Of a DNA stretch of 64,000 bases, positions 34,249-41,795 are shown in pieces (the stretch's first letter is position 1; each line of letters starts with the position of its first letter). This stretch comes from Candidatus Omnitrophota bacterium (GTDB taxonomy: Bacteria > Omnitrophota > Gorgyraeia > Gygaellales > JAQTUX01), in NCBI GenBank assembly GCA_028707125.1, contig JAQTUX010000001.1, positions 492,807-556,806 on the forward strand, given 5' to 3'. The notes beneath the pieces were generated by a model, which saw only the letters and a program-made list of their open reading frames with translations, was not told the origin of the DNA and did no database searches. The translations under genes and the position numbers were made by a program.

Positions 34249-34497
34249 ATGCCTTGGCACGTTTACATCATTGAATGCAGCGACGGCAAGCTCTACACCG
34301 GTATCACCAATAACCTGGAACGCAGGATCAAAGCTCACAATAGCGGCAACGGCTGCAGGTTCACGAAATACCGCCGTCCGGTTCAACTTGTCCATTCCGA
34401 AGAATGTCCTGCCAAACCCGATGCCTTGAAGAGGGAAGCGCGCATCAAGCGCCTGACAAGGGTGGAGAAAATAGAGCTGATTCAAGCCGCTACATAG
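34249..34497 (+). CDS. GIY-YIG nuclease-domain protein (YhbQ/UPF0213-like)
   Basis: This 82-residue single-domain protein has VYIIECSDGKLYTGITNNLERR, covering the GIY-YIG core with the catalytic Tyr and Arg, then the C-terminal Glu-containing helix. Small proteins of this type are common and their function is not settled. ATG 34249 aligns with the usual start; upstream in-frame codons run through a hairpin. Confidence 0.82.
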   Translation: MPWHVYIIECSDGKLYTGITNNLERRIKAHNSGNGCRFTKYRRPVQLVHSEECPAKPDALKREARIKRLTRVEKIELIQAAT

Positions 34498-34533
34498 TTT
34501 AGTGGGTCCTGTCTCTTTTTCCGCTCGGTAGCT

Positions 34534-34753
34534 AATGAACCTACCCCTTTTCTCGCTCAGTGCGATTTTGCCTAAATCTAACGAGGGCCGGCAAAGGTCT
34601 CTCGCAGCTCGGTGCTGCGAACTCGCCCTTTTTGCTTTAACAAAAAGGGCTCAGACAGTCCTCGCACTTTGGGCCTTATAGGCCACAAAGTTCCCTCGCT
34701 GCTCGAGCTGCTTTGCCTAAAATCGCAATTCGCTCGAAAAGGGTAGGTTCATT
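34534..34753. repeat. 220-bp nested inverted-repeat region
   Basis: About 45 bases at 34534-34580 (AATGAACCTACC...TTGCC) are an imperfect inverted match to 34706-34753. Between them lie three more hairpins: TCGCAGC/GCTGCGA, a perfect 10-bp GCCCTTTTTG/CAAAAAGGGC, and CTTTG.GGCC/GGCC.CAAAG. No gene fits. It could be a structured RNA, a recombination site or a miniature element. Confidence 0.6.
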
Positions 34754-34845
34754 TTACAAGAAGAAGAGCAACAGTGTCACCGTAACCACGATTCCTGCCA
34801 TAAATAGGTCTTCGTAATAGCGAATATATCTCATAGGAATATGAT

Positions 34846-34908
34846 ACTTATAGTCATCATATATGTCAATAGAGAATGCTACTTATAGTATCGTAGACAA
34901 TAAGTAGC
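34846..34908 (+). promoter_or_regulatory. C-box-like operators upstream of the controller gene
   Basis: ACTTATAGTC occurs at 34846-34855 and ACTTATAGTA at 34881-34890; a 9-bp inverted repeat GCTACTTAT/ATAAGTAGC spans 34878-34908. As I recall, ACTTATAGTC is the core of the operators bound by controller (C) proteins of type II restriction-modification systems such as Esp1396I and AhdI. The position, 20-85 bases before a C-protein-like gene, fits. Confidence 0.65.
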
Positions 34909-34929
34909 AATGATGCCATAATAAAAGTA

Positions 34930-35139
34930 ATGGAAAGCAAAATACTAAGGCAATTTGGGGATAGGGTCAAAAAGCTAAGAAAGGCCAAGGGTTGGTCTCA
35001 AGAAGACCTTGCTAAGAGGGCGGGACTGCACAGGACTTACATTGGCAGTATTGAGAGAAGCGAAAGGAATGTAAGCTTGCTTAATGTAGAGAGAATTGCA
35101 AAGGCACTAAATGTTGCAACTCAACACCTTTTAAAATAA
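34930..35139 (+). CDS. XRE-family controller (C) protein-like regulator
   Basis: This 69-residue protein is a single HTH_XRE domain (VKKLRKAKGWSQEDLAKRAG). Size and sequence resemble restriction-modification C proteins, which activate their own and the endonuclease gene and repress the methyltransferase. C-box-like operators lie just upstream. Its stop overlaps the next ATG (TAATG), the usual C-then-R coupling. Confidence 0.78.
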   Translation: MESKILRQFGDRVKKLRKAKGWSQEDLAKRAGLHRTYIGSIERSERNVSLLNVERIAKALNVATQHLLK

Positions 35140-36110
35140 TGTCAGAAACAATAGATTACAAGATAATATTATCAAGATTTCCATGGATTGTTGAGAAAAA
35201 TCAGAATGTTATACTAAGTCCTGATTGCGATGGGTTTTTATGCGGATTATTAATGTCTAGTTTTCTAGGATGGAAAATAGTTGGTTTCTACGATGGCAAG
35301 ATTCTTATATTAAAAAAGGGCCTAAAGACAAGGGACTGTGTATTTCTAGATATGGAGATCTTTAGGAAAGACATTAGAAGTGTAGGGCATCATATGCTTA
35401 TGTTCGATGTTCGTAATCTACCGTCTAATTGGGATAATTTTAATAATTGTATCCAGCCAAACAATATAAGAGGATTTGATTTTCGTAGCAGTTTTAACCT
35501 GAAATACCCGCTTGGTACGATCCATTTTCTTATAGGGATTTTAGCTCAAAGTGTAAAGATAGATATTCAGGAAAAAGCAATTTGCCCCATGCTTTTTGTA
35601 GATGGCACATTTAAGAACTTATTCAATTTCCCGGAAAATTGTTTAAGTTGGCTCCATTTTTTAAAAGCAGATTGTTTAGAGAACCCGCTACATAAAATAT
35701 TTTATAATAATTATTATTCTGTGAATGAATTAATGGTTGCGTTGAAGGATTTATTCCAGAAATTAAGAGAGATTAATCACGGTAAGAGAGGCGGGGATAA
35801 GCTTAAAATATCTAACTCAAGGGGCGATATTCAAAGTTTTCAATATAAAGGAAAATTTTACGCTTTGGAAGATGATAAGAAAGTAAAGATAGAAAATTTG
35901 TTGAAGTTATTATCCGGATTAACAGGATGGAAGTATGATTCTAACGATTGGCAATGGAATGATATGAATTCATTTATTTTCTCAAAGTCCTCAATAATGC
36001 CGCGTAAAAAAAACTACTATCCTTTGATGGACAGCAATCCTTTATCTTATGCTATCACAGGTACCCTGTCGCTAGAATACACCCTGGAAAAACCAAATAA
36101 TCTGCCTTAG
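35139..36110 (+). CDS. Putative restriction endonuclease position protein with a DHH-like N-terminus
   Basis: I do not recognise this 323-residue protein with certainty. By position, coupled after a C-like regulator and convergent with a methyltransferase, it would be the endonuclease. The N-terminus has NVILSPDCDGFLCGLLMS, then VFLDMEIF and SVGHHMLMFD, a pattern like the metal-binding motifs of DHH phosphoesterases. The C-terminal half (about 190-323) is unlike anything I know. It is strongly A+T-rich. Its stop overlaps the methyltransferase stop by 4 bases on the other strand. Confidence 0.6.
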   Translation: MSETIDYKIILSRFPWIVEKNQNVILSPDCDGFLCGLLMSSFLGWKIVGFYDGKILILKKGLKTRDCVFLDMEIFRKDIRSVGHHMLMFDVRNLPSNWDNFNNCIQPNNIRGFDFRSSFNLKYPLGTIHFLIGILAQSVKIDIQEKAICPMLFVDGTFKNLFNFPENCLSWLHFLKADCLENPLHKIFYNNYYSVNELMVALKDLFQKLREINHGKRGGDKLKISNSRGDIQSFQYKGKFYALEDDKKVKIENLLKLLSGLTGWKYDSNDWQWNDMNSFIFSKSSIMPRKKNYYPLMDSNPLSYAITGTLSLEYTLEKPNNLP

Positions 36111-37603
36111 GATGTAATGTTAACAAGTTCGAATTCTTTTTGACCAACATTCGCCTCTTGTTTTGTTCGTTTTTCTGCCAGTTTACAATAATCTTCAGAG
36201 ATATCAAAACCTATGTATTTTCTGCCTAGCTTTATAGCAGCGATAGCAGTTGTTCCGCTGCCCATGTATGGATCTAAAACTATACCCCCTGGTGGGCAAA
36301 AGCAGCGAATAAAGTCGACAGGTAGCTTATCGGGAAAGGTAGCAGGATGCTGATGTTTTAACCGTGTGCCGTCTCCACAAGTCACATAATCCCAAATTGT
36401 ACCTCTACATTTTACAGGATTGATTGTTACTTTCTTTGATTTCAATGTATGTCCATTCGTCAAGCGAGTAGCACATCCGGTCATCGTTTTCCCGCCATGC
36501 TTACTCGGTATCTTAAGAGGGGTTTTATTGAAATATTGCGGTCTTGAACCTTTAAGAAAGATTGGTATATATTCATGATCAACCCTAAATCTTTTTGTCC
36601 ACCAAGCGCCTTCGCCACCGTGCTTTCTGTAAATAACCGTCTCAAATAATTTAAACCCGACATTTTCACACCAATCAATTACGGTTTTAAATGTAGTTAA
36701 TGTCTTGCCGAAGTTTTTAGTTTGGTCTTGTATAACCATCGCGGTAATCCCGCCTTCTTTTAATACCCTATAAATCTCTTTCCCAGTAGCATGAAGATCA
36801 TAAGTAAACCCATTATATGCTCTTATGCCATCATACGGAGGAGAGGTAACGACTAAATCAATTGAATTATCCGGTAATTTTCTCAATCCCTCCACACAGT
36901 CCATGCATTGAACAGTGTTTAGCCATTTCTTCAAATAATCATCTGTCTTAACGGAGTCCTTGATTTTTTTATTACCTAATACATTCGTGATTGTAGAGTT
37001 ATCTGTGCTAGCCGGACTTTTAATAATATCGACAACTATTCCTTGGATAGTAAGATGATCGGGGGCTACTAAAATAGGTTCCATGTTAGAATTTGCTGGT
37101 TCTAGCCGTATTCTATTTCTTTCTTTATAGAATTTTTTTAGCGTGACTTCTTTATTTTCCAACAGCGCAACAATTCTTTCGCCATTCTGAGCCGTACTTT
37201 GTTGTTTTATTACCACTATATCACCATCATCAATATTTTCTTCTATCATGCTTTTGCCAGCTACTTTTAATGCAAAATAATTGTCACTTGCTTTTATTTT
37301 ATCTTGAGGAACAGCTATACTTTCTCTATCTTCTACTGCTTCAATTGGTGTACCTGCAGCTATTCTGCCTAAAAGTGGTATTCGGATCAAATTTTGTTTG
37401 GCAAAAACATCCAATGCTCGAGGATGGTTTTCCTCTTTTCTTAAATACCCCATATTTTGTAGCGTTTGGACATGATAGTGGGCCGTTGAGACAGAAGAAA
37501 GGCGAAGGTGTTTTTTGATTTCTTCTAGGGAAGGCGCGTAATCGTGCTTATCCTTGTAGCTTTTTATGAAATCTAGTACCTGTTTTTGACGTTTAGTAAG
37601 CAT
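36107..37603 (-). CDS. LexA-like repressor fused to a DNA methyltransferase
   Basis: This 498-residue fusion starts with a complete LexA-like protein. It has a winged HTH (about 1-65), the Ala83-Gly84 self-cleavage site in RIAAGTP, the nucleophile Ser118 in GKSMIEE and Lys156 in EVTLKKF, almost the same numbering as E. coli LexA. After a linker, residues about 225-490 are a beta-class amino-methyltransferase with TSPPYDG (253-259) and DPYMGSGTT (444-452), probably making N4-methylcytosine or N6-methyladenine. ATG 37603 has AAGGG 8 bases upstream and gives LexA-like numbering; ATG 37630 is an alternative. A self-cleaving repressor joined to a methyltransferase suggests damage-sensitive control. 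Confidence 0.85.
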   Translation of the reverse strand: MLTKRQKQVLDFIKSYKDKHDYAPSLEEIKKHLRLSSVSTAHYHVQTLQNMGYLRKEENHPRALDVFAKQNLIRIPLLGRIAAGTPIEAVEDRESIAVPQDKIKASDNYFALKVAGKSMIEENIDDGDIVVIKQQSTAQNGERIVALLENKEVTLKKFYKERNRIRLEPANSNMEPILVAPDHLTIQGIVVDIIKSPASTDNSTITNVLGNKKIKDSVKTDDYLKKWLNTVQCMDCVEGLRKLPDNSIDLVVTSPPYDGIRAYNGFTYDLHATGKEIYRVLKEGGITAMVIQDQTKNFGKTLTTFKTVIDWCENVGFKLFETVIYRKHGGEGAWWTKRFRVDHEYIPIFLKGSRPQYFNKTPLKIPSKHGGKTMTGCATRLTNGHTLKSKKVTINPVKCRGTIWDYVTCGDGTRLKHQHPATFPDKLPVDFIRCFCPPGGIVLDPYMGSGTTAIAAIKLGRKYIGFDISEDYCKLAEKRTKQEANVGQKEFELVNITS

Positions 37604-37635
37604 TTTAATAACCCTTGACTTTCGATTCATTTTCG

Positions 37636-37663
37636 ATTATAATATATTCATTAGAAAAGTCAA
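37636..37663 (-). promoter_or_regulatory. Promoter of the LexA-methyltransferase gene
   Basis: On the minus strand, TTGACT (37663-37658), a 16-base spacer and TATAAT (37641-37636). The -35 and the 5' leader carry inverted arms CTTGACTTTTC and GAAAGTCAAG, and AATCGAAA occurs twice just downstream of -10. These are candidate sites for autorepression by the LexA-like domain. Confidence 0.6.
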
Positions 37664-37704
37664 GAGAAAATTTGTAAGAGTGGTATTTTAAGAGGATAGA
37701 AAAT

Positions 37705-37806
37705 ATGCCAGAAAACAAAGAAAATTCCGAAGGAAATCTTAAAGAATCTTCGGATTCATCCCAAGATACTAGTAAACCGAGCGAAGGTAATAATTCAAAT
37801 AAATAG
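37705..37806 (+). CDS. Small disordered hydrophilic protein
   Basis: This 33-codon frame follows an AGAGG site by 9 bases and encodes a Ser/Asn/Glu-rich peptide (starting MPENKENSEG). It is probably disordered. It has no recognisable family and could be non-functional; it lies between the divergent methyltransferase promoter and the two-TM gene. Confidence 0.35.
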   Translation: MPENKENSEGNLKESSDSSQDTSKPSEGNNSNK

Positions 37807-37842
37807 AGAGAAAAATTAAAGAGAGGTTTCTACTTTGTGCCA

Positions 37843-37889
37843 TCTCCCTCCCCTAAAAATTGCGGCAGTTTTCTGAAAAGCTAGCGCTG
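37843..37889 (+). repeat. Left copy of a diverged repeat flanking the two-TM/DAC pair
   Basis: CTCCC...CTAAAA...CAGTTTT.TGA and then AGCGCT recur after the operon (39988-40116), where a hairpin block interrupts the copy. The match is imperfect. The rest of 37807-37993 holds nothing I can name. Confidence 0.35.
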
Positions 37890-37993
37890 GGAGAGAGTAT
37901 CTAAAACAGTCAGTTTTTAATTTATTTCTTAGGGAGTTAAGGTGTAATAACTACCATTTCTAATGATTTACCCAGTAATGAGGAGGATATTAA

Positions 37994-38710
37994 GTGAATA
38001 CGTGTAATCAAAAATTTAACTTGAAGAATATATTTGTGAGAACTAAGCAAAAGATCTCAAAATTTAAAGACCTTATTTCTAATAACTTAAATTATTTGGC
38101 TAACGCGATTTTAGTAATTCTTCTGCTAACATTGTTCTATATCTTTTGCCTTAAGAGCGTTATTCTTGAAAGTAAAGTATTATTAGCTACTTTGTGGGCG
38201 CTACTTTTATACACATGGAAAACCTGGCAATTAAAAGATATTACTTTTAAACATGTTAGTTATACTTTAAGACCCGTGGTGGTATTAGATATTATTAATA
38301 TTGAAAATAGTGACTTGACAATAGATTATCAAGGTCTTGGGAAAGTTTTATCGGTATGCGCAGAACTCCGCAATATTGGAGAAGGTATCGCAACAAACAT
38401 TTTTGTAGGATATAGTATTTTTGTTAAAAATTCTCAAGGTAAAGAGATTCAAATTACTGCGAACAATAGAGGTCGTTCGCTAGGAAGCAAGGAAAAAAGA
38501 TGTGTTGAATTGACTGTCATAGAAGACGGCTTAGATTTAAATGAGATAGCTCTCAAATTAAAAAGTGGTCAGACCGAAAATAGAACAATAACGATCTATT
38601 ATAAAGACCTTGAAGGTAACAGATACTTTACAGAGATGCAACAAAATTTTCATGGCGCAGGATGGACATTTCTTTACACTAAAGAAGGTTCTGGGATGGA
38701 AAATTCCTAG
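37994..38710 (+). CDS. Two-TM membrane protein with a cytoplasmic beta domain
   Basis: This 238-residue protein starts at GTG after a GGAGG site. Two hydrophobic helices lie at about 36-55 and 60-78; they are followed by a soluble, probably beta-sandwich domain (LSVCAELRNIGEGIATNIFVG). I do not know the family. It is 29 bases upstream of a diadenylate cyclase-like gene, probably in one operon, so it is a candidate membrane effector or sensor for the nucleotide signal. This is inference. Confidence 0.6.
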   Translation: MNTCNQKFNLKNIFVRTKQKISKFKDLISNNLNYLANAILVILLLTLFYIFCLKSVILESKVLLATLWALLLYTWKTWQLKDITFKHVSYTLRPVVVLDIINIENSDLTIDYQGLGKVLSVCAELRNIGEGIATNIFVGYSIFVKNSQGKEIQITANNRGRSLGSKEKRCVELTVIEDGLDLNEIALKLKSGQTENRTITIYYKDLEGNRYFTEMQQNFHGAGWTFLYTKEGSGMENS

Positions 38711-38739
38711 ATAGATAATAGTTTATAAAAAGAAAACAA

Positions 38740-39957
38740 TTGGCAATGTTCGAAGAAAATATTTTTAAAAAAATCTTAGAAACTTGGTCATCCGATCAAC
38801 ACCATCCTTACAGGGATAGAAGGAAAAAGCCACTTCCTTCAATTACCGATTTAAAGATAATGATTGAAACCTTATTTCTGGCAAGTCTAAAAAGAGAGGA
38901 AGGTGGATGGTTAACTTTTGCTACCGTGTTATTAGCGAAGGATAAATTAGAACAGGAGCTTAAAACATCTGAGCGCAAACAGCTTATTCTTAATTTTGAT
39001 AAAAGTATACCTTTCATAGAATCGTCCATAACAAAATTAGCTTCTGCATTTGACCCAAAAATCTCTGCGCTAATTGTTGGTCCTCGAGAGGGCAATAGTA
39101 ATGAGTATGAGATATGGGGAGTAATGTTCTTTAGACCAAGCCACAATCGATTTAATGAAATTTCTGCTGGTATGCCAGAATTTAGTTATTTTCGTCCAGA
39201 TTTAATGATGGTTACCGTTGTTTCACCTGGCTCATTAATCATAAGCCGGGGAGATAGCCGAATAGGACATTTGACCGCAGGAACATTTGTTGCAGCAACC
39301 CCGACCCCATTTACTTCGCATGCGATGGGGAATTATATAATTGAGTGCATTAAGGGAGATGAAGGATACAAAAAATACCAGAATTCATACTGGCATATCT
39401 TTAGAGACTCCATTGAGTATTTGCTTTCCGAAGTTTCGGTTCGTGGGCACGGAGGAACATTAATAATTGTTCCTGGGCACATGAAAAAAGAATGCAGTAA
39501 AGGATATGTTGAGAAATATCCATTTGATCGCAATCTTGAAATAGAAAAAATAATTTTAAAACTGCTAAACCTCCCCGTGAGACACAGTGTACCTTTTGAT
39601 ATTTTGCTTTATAGATTACTTTCAGAACGTCTATCTTTTCTTGCTCAATTGTCATCTGTTGATGGCGCTTTAATTATTACGAGTAATTTTAATCCGATTT
39701 CTTTCGGGGCTACCCTTAACTCAGGAGAATGGAATGGTAAGGTTATTATAGGTTCAGATGGCTTTAACTCCGGAGGAAAAGAATTAAATACAGCTAATTT
39801 TGGAACAAGACATAGCTCAGCTTTAAATTTTGTCGGTAATTTCTATGGTGTAGTTGGTTTTGTAATTTCGCAAGACGGACCAATTAGGGGGTTTATTAGA
39901 AAAGACGACAATACGATTCTTTGTTGGCCTGATTGTGGTATTTCTATGTTTATATAA
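38740..39957 (+). CDS. DAC (DisA_N-type diadenylate cyclase) domain protein with N-terminal sensor
   Basis: This is a 405-residue protein. The C-terminal about 110 residues match the DAC domain that makes c-di-AMP: VDGALIITS holds the DGA motif (308-310), and FGTRHSSAL (354-362) holds the RHR-type motif, with Ser where the second Arg normally is. The N-terminal 290 residues resemble the sensor-type domain found in front of DAC in bacterial conflict genes (ETLFLASLKREEGGWLTF). This arrangement, with a membrane protein alongside, resembles nucleotide-signalling defence. Activity with the altered motif is uncertain. Confidence 0.75.
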   Translation: MAMFEENIFKKILETWSSDQHHPYRDRRKKPLPSITDLKIMIETLFLASLKREEGGWLTFATVLLAKDKLEQELKTSERKQLILNFDKSIPFIESSITKLASAFDPKISALIVGPREGNSNEYEIWGVMFFRPSHNRFNEISAGMPEFSYFRPDLMMVTVVSPGSLIISRGDSRIGHLTAGTFVAATPTPFTSHAMGNYIIECIKGDEGYKKYQNSYWHIFRDSIEYLLSEVSVRGHGGTLIIVPGHMKKECSKGYVEKYPFDRNLEIEKIILKLLNLPVRHSVPFDILLYRLLSERLSFLAQLSSVDGALIITSNFNPISFGATLNSGEWNGKVIIGSDGFNSGGKELNTANFGTRHSSALNFVGNFYGVVGFVISQDGPIRGFIRKDDNTILCWPDCGISMFI

Positions 39958-39987
39958 AAAATATGTTAGCTTCTAATTTTTTTCAAA

Positions 39988-40200
39988 TTACTTTCCTCCC
40001 TCTAAAATGTTCGCCAGTTTTTTGATGGCACAGGAAAGTATAAAACACTTTCCTGTGCCACTGCGAAAATCGCTTAGAGTTAACTACTAAAGGCGATTTT
40101 CTTGAAAGATAGCGCTCACCCCACGCTTATAGGAATTGCGCGGGTGTCCCGTTTCCTGCGGGAAGGCGGGGCGCGGGGCAGTTTCTAAAGGTTTCTCGGG
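39988..40200 (+). repeat. Hairpin-rich spacer with the right copy of the flanking repeat
   Basis: Hairpins seen: GGCACAGGAAAG/CTTTCCTGTGCC (12 bp, 40026-40058), AAAATCGC/GCGATTTT, CACCC..CGC/GCG.GGGTG (40127-40157) and CCCG...CGGG. The third contains CGCTTATAGGAATTGCGC, which recurs at 47126. Parts of 39988-40116 repeat 37843-37889. No gene is present. Confidence 0.5.
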
Positions 40201-40222
40201 CAAAATTTTGCCGCTAACACTC

Positions 40223-40250
40223 TTGACAGATATCAATATTGTTGTATAAT
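40223..40250 (+). promoter_or_regulatory. Promoter of the second MNT gene
   Basis: TTGACA (40223-40228), a 16-base spacer and TATAAT (40245-40250) form a near-consensus promoter. Confidence 0.78.
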
Positions 40251-40270
40251 TTACATCAATTGATGTAAAT
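40249..40270. promoter_or_regulatory. 22-bp palindromic operator
   Basis: A perfect palindrome with half-site ATTTACATCAA covers the end of the -10 box and the transcription start. It is the likely binding site of the HTH of the MNT protein encoded next, repressing its own synthesis. Confidence 0.75.
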
Positions 40271-40293
40271 ATAGCAACAAAGGAGCTGATTTT

Positions 40294-40860
40294 ATGTCAG
40301 TATTACTTAATACAAGATTAAGAAAAAAATTGCTGGCTTACTCATTTACTCATATTGATGAGAATTATTATGTGCGTGAGCTTTCTAGTCTTATTGACGA
40401 AGATCCGGGCAATCTATCAAGGGAGCTAAGGAAATTGGAGGAAGAGGGGCTATACACTTCATTCGCTAAAGGAAACGTAAAATTATATTCTGTTAATAAA
40501 GATTACCCCTTGTTCAAAGAGATTAAGAAAATAGTTTTTAAAACTGAAGGGGTTGAGGGCAGCCTTAAGGAAATAGTCTTAAAATATAGAGGTATTACTT
40601 CAGCTTTTATTTACGGTTCGTATGCAAAAAACAGGGAAACAAGCGCATCCGATATAGATTTAGTTGCCGTGGGAAAATTTAACCGCGACCGTTTCACAGA
40701 TGATATACGCAACTTAGAAGCAAAACTGAATAGAGAAATTAACTTTACCGTCTATACTGAGGACGAGTTTAAAAATGAGAGAAAAAAAGACGGTGGTTTT
40801 CTTAATCTAGTCCTTAAGAATAAATTCGTAATTTTGAAAGGCAAGCCCAATGCTAGATAA
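40294..40860 (+). CDS. HTH-MNT nucleotidyltransferase (second copy)
   Basis: This 188-residue protein has the same layout as the one at 33121: a winged helix (about 20-75) and a nucleotidyltransferase core with GSYAKNRETSASDIDLV. It has a GGAG ribosome binding site. Its HEPN partner, which starts inside the last codons, is truncated, so this antitoxin may be an orphan. Confidence 0.83.
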   Translation: MSVLLNTRLRKKLLAYSFTHIDENYYVRELSSLIDEDPGNLSRELRKLEEEGLYTSFAKGNVKLYSVNKDYPLFKEIKKIVFKTEGVEGSLKEIVLKYRGITSAFIYGSYAKNRETSASDIDLVAVGKFNRDRFTDDIRNLEAKLNREINFTVYTEDEFKNERKKDGGFLNLVLKNKFVILKGKPNAR

Positions 40861-40942
40861 AGCTATATCTAGACTAGAGAAGGAAGGAAAAGTAAGAAAG
40901 CAGCAGGGAGCGGGGACGGTTCTCTTTGAAATTAATCTTTGA
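40850..40942 (+). pseudogene. Truncated HEPN partner gene
   Basis: The frame begins MLDKAISRLEKEGKVRKQQ, which looks like the start of a HEPN toxin, and overlaps the MNT stop as expected for such a pair. After about 20 codons it runs into the 41-bp dispersed repeat (40914-40954) and stops at 30 residues. The toxin appears to have been lost by insertion or deletion at the repeat. Confidence 0.6.
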
Positions 40943-40954
40943 TACATAATAAGT
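40914..40954 (+). repeat. 41-bp dispersed repeat, copy 1
   Basis: It differs from 44930-44970 by one base and lies in the same orientation. It begins GGACGGTTCT, reminiscent of REP-type mobile repeats. It truncates a HEPN gene. Confidence 0.7.
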
Positions 40955-40974
40955 TGTGACATCTCCATTATTAG

Positions 40975-40998
40975 CCCAGCATTCAGCTGGGTTTTTTT
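40975..40998 (+). terminator. Intrinsic terminator
   Basis: CCCAGC, loop ATTCA, GCTGGG, then seven T. It ends the MNT unit before the lipoprotein gene. Confidence 0.85.
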
Positions 40999-41083
40999 GT
41001 TGCTGCTACGCTGGGTGAGGGGTATAATGATTTAATCGGCATAGGATAGTAAGGGGATACCTTAGGAGAAAGCAGGAGACGAA

Positions 41084-41503
41084 ATGAGGAGAATAACCTA
41101 TCTATTAGTTTTAATAATGTTGATGGCTGGATGCGCGACTTTAGAAGAGGCAAATTTGATGACTCCCCAGCCAGTAACTTCCGAATATTTCGTTACTGAA
41201 GGAGCCGGATTCTTATTGACTGAAGGCGAAGCTGGATATTCGTATGTTTTGTTGTTAGCCGCGAGAAAACCTTTTGAAGACGGCGCTTTTTTAGAGGTAT
41301 ATTGTGAAAATCCCAAGAATAGAAGAGATCCCCTAATTGTAACAAAGGATCTAACACCGGAAGACAAAAAGGTAACGATAGAATCTGCCAAGGCGCAGGG
41401 ATTCTTGCCCTATCATAACTATGAGGCTGTTGTGTATATTTATAAGGATTCATCAAAGAGAGAATTGCTTGGAAGCCACAGACAATTGGTCCGTGCATAC
41501 TAA
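41084..41503 (+). CDS. Hypothetical lipoprotein
   Basis: This 139-residue protein has a lipoprotein signal (LIMLMAGC, Cys at 17) and a small, probably beta-rich domain. I do not recognise the family. After its stop the same frame stays open to TAG at 41640 with a plausible charged sequence (KNLTKGQKRVLDEAK), which may be the remains of another gene or a former C-terminus. Confidence 0.65.
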   Translation: MRRITYLLVLIMLMAGCATLEEANLMTPQPVTSEYFVTEGAGFLLTEGEAGYSYVLLLAARKPFEDGAFLEVYCENPKNRRDPLIVTKDLTPEDKKVTIESAKAQGFLPYHNYEAVVYIYKDSSKRELLGSHRQLVRAY

Positions 41504-41660
41504 GGTAAATACCGGGGGTGGTTCTCTCGCGCGGGAAAAAATCTAACTAAGGGGCAGAAACGGGTTCTGGATGAGGCAAAGGCCGAATCGCGCAATGCCT
41601 TCAACAGGGTTTCCAAGGACCAAAAGGACAGATACAACTAGATTCGCAGGATAAATATTT

Positions 41661-41686
41661 CCCAGCTTTTCGGCTGGGATTTTTTG
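41661..41686 (+). terminator. Intrinsic terminator
   Basis: CCCAGC, loop, GGCTGGG, then ATTTTTTG. It lies between the lipoprotein and protease genes. Confidence 0.82.
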
Positions 41687-41795
41687 TTTGATCGTAAAGA
41701 TGAAAACGTTTTCATATTATTTTGTGGCCGGCTTGTTTTTAGCCCGTTTATCGGATATACTTTATTGATAAGGATTCTTAATATAGGGAGAAACG

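Noticed and set aside
34534-34753. An integron attC site or CRISPR-like array
   Set aside because: A CTAAC-type core occurs near 34577 but the matching GTTAG-type core is missing, there is no integrase, and there are no regular repeats with spacers. I found no CRISPR array in the window.
33000-41000. An integrated island with a duplicated tRNA-His end
   Set aside because: The region borders tRNA-His, but I found no second copy of its 3' end and no integrase, so I do not call an element boundary.
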